This document shows, one piece after another, positions 1 through 7,226 of a DNA stretch of 16,641 bases (position 1 is the stretch's first letter; the number at the start of each line of letters is the position of its first letter). The DNA is from GWC2-45-44 sp041661665 (GTDB lineage: Bacteria; Planctomycetota; Phycisphaerae; Sedimentisphaerales; UBA12454), in the NCBI GenBank assembly GCA_041661665.1, contig JBAZTW010000042.1, positions 1 to 16,641 on the forward strand, written 5' to 3'. The position numbers and the translations under genes were made by a program. The notes beneath the pieces were generated by a model. It was given only the letters and a program-made list of their open reading frames with translations, ran no database searches and had not been told where the DNA came from.

Positions 1-78
1 GATATAGTATTGGTCAAGGCATCCCGCAGTCAGCGTTTTGAGAAAATTGTCGATAAATTAAAAGGTCTTTTTACCTAA
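1..78 (+). CDS. murF: MurF, C-terminal end (partial)
   Basis: The window opens inside a reading frame that runs in frame 1 to a TAA at 76-78. Its 25 visible residues include DIVLVKASRSQRFEKIV, which matches the usual C-terminus of UDP-N-acetylmuramoyl-tripeptide--D-alanyl-D-alanine ligase (family pattern D-x-V-L-V-K-G-S-R). The enzyme adds D-Ala-D-Ala to the UDP-MurNAc-tripeptide in the cytoplasm and supplies the substrate of MraY. The next gene is mraY, one base after the stop, which is the classic dcw-cluster order murF-mraY and supports the call. Only the tail is present, so catalytic motifs cannot be checked. The family glycine is alanine here (VKASRS for VKGSRS), a mild change. Confidence 0.85.
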   Translation, partial: DIVLVKASRSQRFEKIVDKLKGLFT

Positions 79-79
79 A

Positions 80-1219
80 ATGATATACTATTTCTTGTCG
101 CATTTGCGTAGTTTTATAACCGGCTCGCTTGGTTTTTATGCGTGGCAGGAGGTAATGTTTCGCTGCATAATGGCGGCTCTTACCAGTCTTGTTATCGCCT
201 GGCTTGCCGGCCCTCGGATTATCCGCTGGCTGATGATGAAAAAAATCGGCGACCGTCCGGAATTTCACCACGAAAAATTAAACGACCTCAACAAGGAAAA
301 GGCCAACACGCCGACAATGGGCGGGCTGATAATTTTGCTGGCGGTTTTCACAAGTACACTTCTGTGGGCAAAATTGGGCAATCCATTCGTTCAAAAAGCC
401 ATAATCCTGATGATTTGGTTTGGTGCTATCGGAGCTATTGATGATTGGCTGAAACTTACCAGCAAAATCCGTCATCGCAGCAGAAATGGTTTGAAACCGT
501 GGGAAAAACTTGTGTTCCAGCTCGGCGGGGCGGTATTGATAGCGACGTTTCTTTATTTCGATGTCGAAAAAGTTCAGGATGCGACTTGTTTTTGGATTCC
601 TTTTTACAAACACGGCATACCGATAGCAGGCTGGTTCTTTGTGCTGATTGCGATACTTTATATTTCCGCTACGAGCAATGCCGTCAATTTTACCGATGGA
701 ATGGATGGATTGGCCAGCGGATGTATTGCGATAACTTCCGCAACCCTGGCGATACTTTGCTACGTTGCCTCTGAATCAATGACAAGAACATCGTCAATGA
801 CCTGGGCAAATTATCTGCTTTTGCCGCATATTCCGCAGTCCGGCGAATTGAGCATATTTTTCTGCTCCATAGTCGGAGCGATGATGGGATTTTTGTGGTT
901 CAACTGCCATCCCGCTCAAACATTTATGGGCGACATCGGCTCACTGCCTCTTGGCGCGGCTATGGGCTATGGCGCTTTGGTTACGCGAAACGAAATACTT
1001 TTGCTTATCATAGGCGGGGTTTTTGTTATGGAACTTGGCAGTGTAATGCTGCAGGTTGGGTATTTTAAATACAGCGGCGGAAAGCGTATTTTCAGATGCG
1101 CTCCGATTCATCATCATTTTCATCTCGGCGGCTGGTCTGAACCGCAGGTAGTTGTTCGCTTCTGGCTGCTGTCGGCTGCTTTTGCGGCAATAGCTCTGGC
1201 AACTTTGAAATTGCGTTAA
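80..1219 (+). CDS. mraY: Phospho-N-acetylmuramoyl-pentapeptide-transferase (MraY)
   Basis: This integral membrane enzyme transfers phospho-MurNAc-pentapeptide from UDP to undecaprenyl phosphate, making lipid I. At 379 residues it is slightly longer than the usual ~360. Family signatures are in order: PTMGGL at 78-83, the aspartate pair in GAIDDWLKL (D121, D122), the nucleotide-binding loop NFTDGMDGLASG at 203-214, FMGDIGSLPLG at 282-292 with catalytic D285, and the triple-histidine APIHHHFHLGGW at 341-352. About ten hydrophobic segments are spread through the chain. The family motif GDTGS reads GDIGS here, but the aspartate is kept. The ATG at 80 follows the murF stop by one base, so the two genes are almost certainly one transcript with coupled translation. 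In many genomes murD, ftsW and murG follow; here a terminator follows instead, so the dcw cluster is interrupted. Confidence 0.97.
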   Translation: MIYYFLSHLRSFITGSLGFYAWQEVMFRCIMAALTSLVIAWLAGPRIIRWLMMKKIGDRPEFHHEKLNDLNKEKANTPTMGGLIILLAVFTSTLLWAKLGNPFVQKAIILMIWFGAIGAIDDWLKLTSKIRHRSRNGLKPWEKLVFQLGGAVLIATFLYFDVEKVQDATCFWIPFYKHGIPIAGWFFVLIAILYISATSNAVNFTDGMDGLASGCIAITSATLAILCYVASESMTRTSSMTWANYLLLPHIPQSGELSIFFCSIVGAMMGFLWFNCHPAQTFMGDIGSLPLGAAMGYGALVTRNEILLLIIGGVFVMELGSVMLQVGYFKYSGGKRIFRCAPIHHHFHLGGWSEPQVVVRFWLLSAAFAAIALATLKLR

Positions 1220-1224
1220 ATAAA

Positions 1225-1252
1225 AAAGGGCTGCTCAAAAGAACAGCCCTTT
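1225..1252 (-). terminator. Bidirectional intrinsic terminator between convergent genes
   Basis: AAAGGGCTGCTC (1225-1236) and GAACAGCCCTTT (1241-1252) form a 12-bp stem with one mismatch around an AAAA loop. On the minus strand the stem is followed by a run of T, so it should end the dockerin-like gene transcript. On the plus strand it lies 6 bp after the mraY stop but has a weaker T-tract, so it is probably less efficient there. Confidence 0.85.
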
Positions 1253-1274
1253 CGATTTATAAAATCACTCGCAA

Positions 1275-3566
1275 CTACGGACCAGCCGTAAGCCATTGGC
1301 TGGCAAATATCGCAAAGTCCTTGAAATTAACGATTTTGTCATGGTTAAAGTCTGCAGACGGCGTGCCCTCTTCGTTAGTAGTCAGTTCAAATGCCGCATC
1401 CCAGCTTACGCCTGCTGGGAACTCAATAGGCATACCATTCGACCATTGAGAACCGATGGTTGGCGGCCAGATGTTTAGCCCGGTTGGGTCTATTACCATC
1501 CCTATTCTTATAGCGTCATCATTGAAGAACTTTGGTCGCGTCTTCCAGCCGAATGGATACTGCACTGTCGTCCCATTAGGATAAATCGCCGCGATACTCA
1601 ACCAGTACACACGTTTTCCATCCGGGCCGTTTGGTTCCTGATAGAACCATTCATCCTGCGATAGAAGCTGATTGAACTGGAAGCATGCCTCATTCTTGCG
1701 TTCAGGCCTGCCTTGCGGGTCATTGTCAAACCCTGCGAAATTCCAGGCATAGCTGTCGCAGATATTTTCCCAAACCAGAGTTCCCGGATGGCTAAACGGA
1801 TGCTGAGGGTCTGCCCCATTCGGGACATCCGTCCAGATGCCTATATGGAAAGCGGTCGGTAATACCGGCGGCAGTTTCGGTTGTGTCCAGTTGATGAACG
1901 AACCCCACCAGTGAATATCCGTTACCGGTCGTTCGTCTTTGCACTCCCAGTCGTCGGCTATTATCGGCTTATTATAGTAGCTTGAAAACTCATCCCAGCC
2001 ATTAATCATTCCGGTTGCGTCATCAACAACAGGGGGTTGACTCCATTTTACATAGTTGCCTTTGTAAGGCGACGTATTCGGCGTTACAATCAAATTGTGC
2101 CAGTAGTTCCACATTACGCCAAACTGCTGTACTCCGGGCGGAGGAACCGGCATCTGTCCGAATACCCAGTTGAAATTCTCATCAACAATAAAGAACTGTG
2201 AATTCTTAATGTTGAACGCCGGGTTGTTAGCAAAACCTGTTGCGACAGGATTGGCCGCTGCAACTCCGACTTTGGAAGTGTCAATAGTGATTGTGGTCGG
2301 CACATTCCACGGAAGCGGTGCCGGACAGCTCCACCACCAAGACCGCACGTTCCCATTTATGTCCTTTATGCCGAACGATACCGCGTTTATCTGTCCCGAT
2401 GCCCCAAATTGTTTCGGCGTTACCCCTACCGTTATTGTTGAATTACTCAAATCGGGATCCAGCAGGTAGTCGTATTCCCACGCGCTTGAATAGCTTCCGC
2501 TCGGTGGTCCCGGAGGCATACCGCCCCACTCCATTACAAGTCCTGCGTCTTCACAACCGCCGCCCCCACCTCCTCCGCCTTCATAAACGGTTAGACTTGC
2601 GGGCATAAAAGTATTTGTCGGATAGGGATCACCATCCGGGTCTTTGTACAGATTCCACTGCTCCATATAAACTGTCCATTCATCCGCCAGCAATGGCCTT
2701 ATATGTCCGCTCGAAAGCGACTCCAGCCATTCCTCTTCAGAGTCAATCAGTAGATGTCCGCTGCTGGTATGCGGGGTGCCAATCAGATTTTCCGTTCGAC
2801 TCGGAAAAGTACCGACTAACATATTGCTCATACCAACTTTGGCATAAATCCTGCTTGTAACATTGACATTAGATATTTTTGGCGTATTGACATCAATAGC
2901 TTCAAAGAATACGTCAAAGAATGATGTTACATTTTCTCCATTGAGTACCGGTATGAAAGTCCCGCCCATAGTTTGCGCCTCTATGGTAATTGTCCCGCCG
3001 ATCGGGTCAATGACAGGAGGGCTGGTAAAAATAAACGGAGACCTTGGCGCCACACTTGAACAACTCATTGTGTCGGTCTCGTAGTGCAGGGTTGCACTTC
3101 CGCCGTTGACAAATATTGTCGGGCCAACATACGCCATCTGCACATATAGGTTAACCGGACAGATTGTGGCAGCGTGAGCCTCGCTCATAGCTATCGGTTG
3201 TGCTTCACAATGTAGCTCGAGAGTGGGGGCAGGTGGTGTGCTGATAGTTATGTTCTTAACATCAACCACTCCGCCGGCGTTCCACGATACAGTGCCAGAT
3301 TTGCCGCCTTTGACGGCCTTTACAACCATCTTTTCACCATTACAGTTTTTGTCTAACCATCCCCCGGAATAACCGCCAACAGCGCTGCTTGTGTCAGTGT
3401 CGCTATACGAACCGCCGGCAGCGGGGTAGCAGTTTATATAAACCGTAGCGCCGCTGACAACGCTGCCGCTCTCGTCCTTTACCACGCCTGAAACAGCATA
3501 GGCGCCAAAGACGGATGTGCTGCCTGCAAACAGCACACACAAACTTACTAAAATTAGCTTTTTCAT
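1275..3566 (-). CDS. Secreted multidomain protein with C-terminal dockerin-type F-hand
   Basis: A 763-residue exported protein of unknown function. A Sec signal peptide covers about residues 1-21 (MKKLILVSLCVLFAGSTSVF, then G/A). Residues 24-110 look like a carboxypeptidase-regulatory-type beta-sandwich: AVSGVVKDESGSVVSGATV opens it in typical fashion. A run of eight glycines at 330-337 looks like a linker between two halves. Residues 540-735 (PVTDIHWWGSF, FHIGIWTDVP, YWLSIAA) resemble a beta-rich C-terminal domain that I have seen in planctomycete secreted proteins, possibly the DUF7901 type; this is from memory and uncertain. Residues 739-760 match one dockerin F-hand loop, with D739, N741, D743, N747 and D750 as calcium ligands. 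A standard dockerin has two such repeats; only one is present. The ATG has AAGGAG 7 nt upstream. No catalytic domain is recognisable, so the role could be adhesion, polysaccharide binding or cell-surface assembly. Confidence 0.8.
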   Translation of the reverse strand: MKKLILVSLCVLFAGSTSVFGAYAVSGVVKDESGSVVSGATVYINCYPAAGGSYSDTDTSSAVGGYSGGWLDKNCNGEKMVVKAVKGGKSGTVSWNAGGVVDVKNITISTPPAPTLELHCEAQPIAMSEAHAATICPVNLYVQMAYVGPTIFVNGGSATLHYETDTMSCSSVAPRSPFIFTSPPVIDPIGGTITIEAQTMGGTFIPVLNGENVTSFFDVFFEAIDVNTPKISNVNVTSRIYAKVGMSNMLVGTFPSRTENLIGTPHTSSGHLLIDSEEEWLESLSSGHIRPLLADEWTVYMEQWNLYKDPDGDPYPTNTFMPASLTVYEGGGGGGGGCEDAGLVMEWGGMPPGPPSGSYSSAWEYDYLLDPDLSNSTITVGVTPKQFGASGQINAVSFGIKDINGNVRSWWWSCPAPLPWNVPTTITIDTSKVGVAAANPVATGFANNPAFNIKNSQFFIVDENFNWVFGQMPVPPPGVQQFGVMWNYWHNLIVTPNTSPYKGNYVKWSQPPVVDDATGMINGWDEFSSYYNKPIIADDWECKDERPVTDIHWWGSFINWTQPKLPPVLPTAFHIGIWTDVPNGADPQHPFSHPGTLVWENICDSYAWNFAGFDNDPQGRPERKNEACFQFNQLLSQDEWFYQEPNGPDGKRVYWLSIAAIYPNGTTVQYPFGWKTRPKFFNDDAIRIGMVIDPTGLNIWPPTIGSQWSNGMPIEFPAGVSWDAAFELTTNEEGTPSADFNHDKIVNFKDFAIFASQWLTAGP

Positions 3567-3738
3567 ACTTCATCTCCTTAGTTTAAAACTACTGTGTTTC
3601 GAAATAAACGAATACAATAAAGTTTTTAATTTCAGTCGAACGCTGAAGCAGAAATGATAAATACGATTAGCCTAATCCCGGTTGGTAGATACGATAAACA
3701 ATGCGTCGAAAATCCCCGTTAAAGAAAAAACATCTTTT

Positions 3739-3756
3739 TCAAACTCCGTATTTCAT
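3739..3756 (-). other. Five-codon upstream ORF (MKYGV) with its own Shine-Dalgarno
   Basis: ATG at 3756-3754 begins MKYGV and ends at TGA (3741-3739). AAGGAG lies at 3765-3770, 8 nt upstream. The 17 nt at 3763-3779 match the 17 nt at 3572-3588, which carry the Shine-Dalgarno of the downstream gene, at 16 positions. The segment is therefore a duplicate of the translation start region: either a leader peptide or the remains of a lost gene start. Confidence 0.35.
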
Positions 3757-3808
3757 CTTCTAATCTCCTTAATTTAAAATGCGTAAACAATTTTTCCCAT
3801 ATATATAT

Positions 3809-3837
3809 AAAAAACACACTTTCTCGTCTGTGTTTTT
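3809..3837 (-). terminator. Terminator-like hairpin in the leader (possible attenuator)
   Basis: A perfect 9-bp stem (3810-3818 with 3829-3837; AAAAACACA/TGTGTTTTT) with a 10-nt loop is followed on the minus strand by T residues and then an alternating AT tract. It lies only ~25 nt after the predicted transcription start. The stem is AT-rich with two G-C pairs, so it is weak as a terminator. It could be an attenuator or just a leader hairpin. Confidence 0.35.
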
Positions 3838-3870
3838 ATTGTTTAGCAAGCCTCCGCGATGCAGCCGTGA

Positions 3871-3900
3871 ATTATATGCTGCTTTGTAAGTGTTTGTCAA
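3871..3900 (-). promoter_or_regulatory. Consensus sigma-70-type promoter for the dockerin-like gene
   Basis: On the minus strand TTGACA (3900-3895) and TATAAT (3876-3871) are both perfect consensus hexamers, separated by 18 nt. It lies after the enolase terminator and faces the dockerin-like gene, so that gene has its own promoter. Confidence 0.75.
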
Positions 3901-3978
3901 GCGAAAAGTGGATTATTGACAAAAAAACGCGGCTATTATAAGACTTTGCCTATTTTCACAATACGCAGCTATTTTAAC

Positions 3979-4012
3979 AAAAAAGCCCCTGATTTGATAA
4001 ACCAGGGGCTTT
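3979..4012 (-). terminator. Intrinsic terminator of enolase
   Basis: AAAGCCCCTG (3982-3991) and CAGGGGCTTT (4003-4012) form a perfect 10-bp stem with an 11-nt loop. On the minus strand it is followed by six T residues (A run at 3979-3984). It lies 28 bp after the enolase stop. Confidence 0.9.
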
Positions 4013-4040
4013 GGGGGTACTGCTGTTTTTCTATAAAATT

Positions 4041-5327
4041 TTATTCAAACAGGAATGAGCCGTACTGTGCAGCGCTTCCAAGTTCTTCGTGAATTCTCAG
4101 CAATTGGTTGTATTTGCAGATTCTGTCAGTTCTGCAGGCTGAACCGGTCTTAATCTGACCAACGCCGGTAGCAACTGCTAAATCAGCAATGAATGAATCT
4201 TCTGTTTCGCCGCTGCGATGGCTCATAACGGCTGTATAGCCGCCTCTCTTGGCCATATTGATGGCTTCCATTGTTTCGGTGAGCGTGCCAATCTGGTTGA
4301 CCTTAATCAGAATCGAGTTTGCTGCGCCGAGCTTGATGCCCTTTGCCAGTCTCTCTGTGTTTGTTACGAACAGGTCGTCGCCGACGAGCTGGCACTTGCT
4401 GCCGATTTCATTGGTGAGCTTCTTCCAGCCATCCCAATCATCTTCAGCAAGACCGTCTTCGATGCTGACGATTGGATAGTTTTCAACCCACTTGGTCCAG
4501 TGTTTAATCATAGCATCTGATGAAACAGCATTCTTTGGAGCGGACTTGAAGAAAGAATATTTCTTTGTGGCATTGTCAAACATTTCCGTTGAAGCAGGGT
4601 CAAGAGCGATAGCAATCTGCTTGCCTGCCTTGTAGCCTGCCTTCTTGATTGCGTCGAGAATTACTTCCAGAGCCTCTTCGTTGCTCTTCAGTGATGGAGC
4701 GAAACCGCCCTCATCGCCGACTGATGTATTATAGCCTTTCTTCTTCAGAACGCCTTTTAGCGTATGGAACACTTCAGCTCCCATTCTCAATGCTTCCGGG
4801 AAATTAGGTGCGCCAATCGGCATAACCATAAATTCCTGGAAGTCAACGTTGTTGTCAGCGTGCTTGCCGCCGTTGAGAATATTCATCATCGGAACAGGCA
4901 GAACGTTTGCGTTGCATCCGCCCAGATAGCGATACAGCGGAAGACCTACTGACTCAGCAGCGGCCTTCGCCGCAGCCAGCGATACGCCGAGAATCGCGTT
5001 TGCGCCGAACCTGGCCTTGTTCTTTGTGCCGTCCAATTTAATCATCGTATAGTCGAGTTCTTCCTGACACATAGCGTCCATACCGATAACGGCATCGGCC
5101 AGCTTGTCATTTACGTTTTTGACAGCCGTCAGCGTGCCTTTGCCCATATAGCGTTTGGCTTTTACGTCGCGAAGCTCAACTGCCTCGTGTGCGCCTGTGC
5201 TTGCTCCCGATGGAACAGCGGCTCTGCCGAATGAACCATCTTCGAGCAACACATCGACTTCTACGGTCGGATTACCGCGTGAATCGAGGATTTCTCTGGC
5301 TCTTACATCAATAATTGTACTGAACAT
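4041..5327 (-). CDS. eno: Enolase (phosphopyruvate hydratase)
   Basis: Cytoplasmic glycolytic and gluconeogenic enzyme that interconverts 2-phosphoglycerate and phosphoenolpyruvate. It has 428 residues, the normal length for a bacterial enolase. All family landmarks are present: DSRGNPTVEVDV at 15-26, the catalytic loop NGGKHADNNVDFQEF at 152-166 (H156, E165), GDEGGFAP with general acid/base E206, metal ligands D243, E290 (SIEDGLAEDDW) and D317 (VGDDLF), catalytic K342 (ILIKVNQIGT) and SHRSGETEDSFIADLAV at 369-385. The C-terminal KTGSACRTDRICKYNQLLRI carries aspartate where many homologues have glutamate (SER), a conservative change. The ATG has AAAGGAA about 8 nt upstream. The gene has its own promoter and terminator and appears monocistronic. 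Confidence 0.98.
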   Translation of the reverse strand: MFSTIIDVRAREILDSRGNPTVEVDVLLEDGSFGRAAVPSGASTGAHEAVELRDVKAKRYMGKGTLTAVKNVNDKLADAVIGMDAMCQEELDYTMIKLDGTKNKARFGANAILGVSLAAAKAAAESVGLPLYRYLGGCNANVLPVPMMNILNGGKHADNNVDFQEFMVMPIGAPNFPEALRMGAEVFHTLKGVLKKKGYNTSVGDEGGFAPSLKSNEEALEVILDAIKKAGYKAGKQIAIALDPASTEMFDNATKKYSFFKSAPKNAVSSDAMIKHWTKWVENYPIVSIEDGLAEDDWDGWKKLTNEIGSKCQLVGDDLFVTNTERLAKGIKLGAANSILIKVNQIGTLTETMEAINMAKRGGYTAVMSHRSGETEDSFIADLAVATGVGQIKTGSACRTDRICKYNQLLRIHEELGSAAQYGSFLFE

Positions 5328-5662
5328 CTTTAAATTCCTTTCATGAATACAGTTATCAGAAACTCAGTTATCGGTTATCAGCAAAACAGACGACCGAAAA
5401 TATCATTATTTCCTTATTTCCTTGCTTCTTTACGTCTTTTTTAAAGGGGGTAGGGTATAGGGGATAGAAAAATACCCTAACCGCTAATCCCGAAACTGTT
5501 TATGGGGTAGAAAAATACCGCTTCTTCACCATTTCGTCAAGGATTAAAGTTTTGGGAGGGGATAGGGCATTTAGTATATGGTATTTAACCACAGATTTCA
5601 ACGGAACACTACTTTCAAACGCAATTTGTCTATATCTGGAGGAACTTATGCTATGATTATTT
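5328..5662. repeat. Gene-free stretch upstream of enolase with short repeats
   Basis: This ~335-bp stretch has no convincing gene. It holds near-direct repeats of a GTTATC-type unit at 5350-5381, a pyrimidine-rich TTTCCTTATTTCC tract near 5409, a perfect 8-bp inverted repeat TAGGGTAT (5451-5458) / ATACCCTA (5472-5479), and two related GATAGAAAAATACC / GGTAGAAAAATACC motifs at about 5463-5519. An AACCACAGATTTCAACGGA stretch near 5588 looks like a decayed copy of the motif at 16331. The enolase promoter candidate is inside. Most of this resembles the degenerate repeats at the right end of the window. Confidence 0.5.
5512..5540 (-). promoter_or_regulatory. eno: Candidate enolase promoter
   Basis: On the minus strand TTGACG (5540-5535) and TATTTT (5517-5512) are separated by 17 nt, a good match to a sigma-70-type promoter. 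Transcription would start near 5505, giving a leader of ~180 nt that contains the 5451-5479 inverted repeat. Confidence 0.5.
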
Positions 5663-6739
5663 TCATTTGCGTTGAAGCATGACATTCGTTTGAAACATTT
5701 CATTGTCATTGTTAGTTACGATAAATCGAATCAAGCTGAGTTTTCTTTCGGATATCTGTGCTTCTATAGCTGTAGCGTCATAGATATTGGAGCCGGGCAG
5801 AACAATCCAGTTGGAAGCTCCTTTTCCAGTGCCTATCCCGGAAAATATGATTGGCTGACCGATATTGCCTATACCATTTATGTTTTGAGCCGGCTCTTTG
5901 TCCCCGATATAGAGGTTGAAGTGAATCTTCCCATCTTTATCGGGTACGATGGTACCATTGTCAATAAGGGTCTTTGTTGTTGCTTGGCCAATCGTTAGGT
6001 CTTTTTTTATTGGCTGCGTGATTTGGACTATTTCATAGTTACCGTTTTTACTGTCGGCCTCGTTTAGCATAATTTCCCAATTATACATCTTTGGACTTAT
6101 CTCTTGAGGATTTGGGTTAAATTCGTATCTGACGGTGCCGCTGAAGTTTGGTTCGGCTGACTCAGCTATTTGCCCCGTTTTTACATCAAACTGATAATGG
6201 ACTCCATCGATTGTTACAAGTTTGAATATTAAATTGCCTTTCTCATATTGACATTCTAAAGCAGGCTGGTATCGATTATCGAGGTATTCGTAATGAGAAA
6301 CGCTTGGATGAACTGCTGACATATTGCGGATCAAGTCAATAGTACTATATGATTTTAGTAATTTTCCATCTTTGTAAAAGGCTACACCCACATGATCTGC
6401 GGATGGTTTGCTGCCCCTGTGCCAATTACCCAGCCTGACTAAATAGTGATGCAGTCTTTTAGGTCGTTCACCCTCAACAAAAGAGGCAAAAAATGTTCTG
6501 AAGGAGTACCACCCTTCTGTACGCCACAATTCCTTGAATTCGCCATTTCCTGTGACTTCATAGCATATACCAGTTCCATTTTCACGATTGTAAAGATCAT
6601 TGGGGTCTGGCTTCATAAGAAAGAAATATCTACCGCCGACAGATGTCGTGATATAAGAATATTGGCTCTGCTCATCATCAGCAAAAACATTTGATAATAA
6701 AATTGTTATAATTATTAGACAACCGTAAAAAGTCCGCAT
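5663..6739 (-). CDS. Secreted protein of unknown function
   Basis: A 358-residue protein with a clear Sec signal peptide (MRTFYGCLIIITILLSNVFA, cleavage likely before DDE). I do not recognise a family. After the signal peptide the chain is rich in aromatic residues and short alternating hydrophobic stretches (SVGGRYFFLMKPDPN, ELWRTEGWYSFRTFF, HVGVAFYKDGKLLKSY), suggesting a beta-rich periplasmic or outer-surface fold. No cysteine lies at the cleavage site, so it is not a lipoprotein, and no later membrane segment is visible. The start is well supported: AAGGAG lies 8 nt before the ATG. It stands alone between enolase and the cloverleaf repeat, and no clear promoter was seen in its ~130-bp upstream region. 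Confidence 0.7.
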   Translation of the reverse strand: MRTFYGCLIIITILLSNVFADDEQSQYSYITTSVGGRYFFLMKPDPNDLYNRENGTGICYEVTGNGEFKELWRTEGWYSFRTFFASFVEGERPKRLHHYLVRLGNWHRGSKPSADHVGVAFYKDGKLLKSYSTIDLIRNMSAVHPSVSHYEYLDNRYQPALECQYEKGNLIFKLVTIDGVHYQFDVKTGQIAESAEPNFSGTVRYEFNPNPQEISPKMYNWEIMLNEADSKNGNYEIVQITQPIKKDLTIGQATTKTLIDNGTIVPDKDGKIHFNLYIGDKEPAQNINGIGNIGQPIIFSGIGTGKGASNWIVLPGSNIYDATAIEAQISERKLSLIRFIVTNNDNEMFQTNVMLQRK

Positions 6740-6870
6740 AGTTATATCTCCTTATGTTCAAATTGTGATTATGCAGTATGAAATATTTCTATTTTGTTCT
6801 CATCTTCCCAAGCTCTGGACAATCACGCTGAGGGCGACGAGTATTATGTTTTACAGAAAGGCTCTCGAAT

Positions 6871-6980
6871 TGTCATTTCGAGCGTAGGCGACGTTGTCGC
6901 CGAAGTCGAGAAATCTGTTTGAATAGATTTCTCCGCTTCATTCATCCTGCTACGCAGGACTCCTTTCGGTCGAAATGACA
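6871..6980. repeat. 110-bp cloverleaf-forming palindromic element (MITE/REP-like)
   Basis: Perfect 11-bp terminal inverted repeats, TGTCATTTCGA (6871-6881) and TCGAAATGACA (6970-6980), enclose three further perfect hairpins. These are GGCGAC-GTT-GTCGCC (6887-6901), GAGAAATCT with AGATTTCTC (6908-6916 and 6925-6933, 8-nt loop), and TCCTGC-TAC-GCAGGA (6945-6959). Transcribed or extruded, it forms a four-way junction. It begins 5 bp after the stop of the 64-residue protein gene. On the plus strand it is followed by a T-rich tract; on the minus strand it is not, so it does not look like an ordinary terminator for its neighbour. The TGTCATTTCGA end and the AGATTTCTC core resemble intergenic repeats I recall from several unrelated phyla. 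Confidence 0.85.
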
Positions 6981-6985
6981 GTTTT

Positions 6986-7180
6986 TTATTTTTTCGCGGC
7001 GGCGGTGAACATCAATACTGCCAGTACGCCTGCGAAGATAAAGCCGCCGATACTCGCGGATGCAGGTATTTCCCACTGTCCAATATTAGCGTTGAGCTTC
7101 ATTATAACTCTTGCCAGATGAAGCAGCGCCACAAGAATAAAAACTACTCCCGAAACATTAAGAGCGACATTTTTTGACAT
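6986..7180 (-). CDS. Small two-helix membrane protein
   Basis: A 64-residue protein with two hydrophobic helices, about residues 7-27 (LNVSGVVFILVALLHLARVI) and 42-60 (SIGGFIFAGVLAVLMFTAA), and a short polar loop containing GQWEIP between them. It ends in AAAKK. Function unknown; it resembles small conserved inner-membrane proteins of uncertain role. AAGGGAG sits just upstream of the ATG, so translation is well supported. It lies 46 bp after the ACT-domain gene on the same strand and may be the last gene of the STAS-ACT transcript. The cloverleaf repeat follows its stop directly. Confidence 0.75.
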   Translation of the reverse strand: MSKNVALNVSGVVFILVALLHLARVIMKLNANIGQWEIPASASIGGFIFAGVLAVLMFTAAAKK

Positions 7181-7226
7181 AACTTTCTCCCTTATAAAAT
7201 TTGGAATATGAGTATATCGTTATTGT

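Larger units (their letters stand above)
3567..3864 (-). promoter_or_regulatory. Long structured 5' leader of the dockerin-like gene
   Basis: If transcription starts about 7 nt past the -10 box at 3871-3876, the mRNA has a leader of ~298 nt. It contains an 8-bp outer pairing (3838-3845 with 3784-3791, perfect) that encloses a terminator-like hairpin, a second ribosome-binding site with a five-codon ORF, a 13-bp palindrome GATTAGCCTAATC (3665-3677), and finally the real ribosome-binding site (AAGGAG at 3574-3579). I do not recognise a known riboswitch class. The long leader suggests post-transcriptional control, but a decayed gene start is also possible. Confidence 0.45.

Noticed and set aside
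3739..3756. Readthrough of the MKYGV stop (TGA) into a longer frame ending at GGC-TAA
   Set aside because: The extension would be only 28 codons and there is no sign of recoding; a selenocysteine reading has no supporting structure that I can identify.
3916..3940. Plus-strand TTGACA followed by TATAAG
   Set aside because: The spacer is only 15 nt and no plus-strand gene follows; it lies between a terminator and a minus-strand promoter.
5500..5709. A 69-residue minus-strand frame running into the 3' end of the secreted protein gene
   Set aside because: It has no ribosome-binding site, overlaps a well-supported gene in another frame and covers the enolase promoter candidate.
6871..6980. A tRNA or tRNA-like gene, given the cloverleaf shape
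   Set aside because: The arm lengths, absence of T-loop and anticodon-loop sequences and 11-bp closing stem do not match a tRNA.
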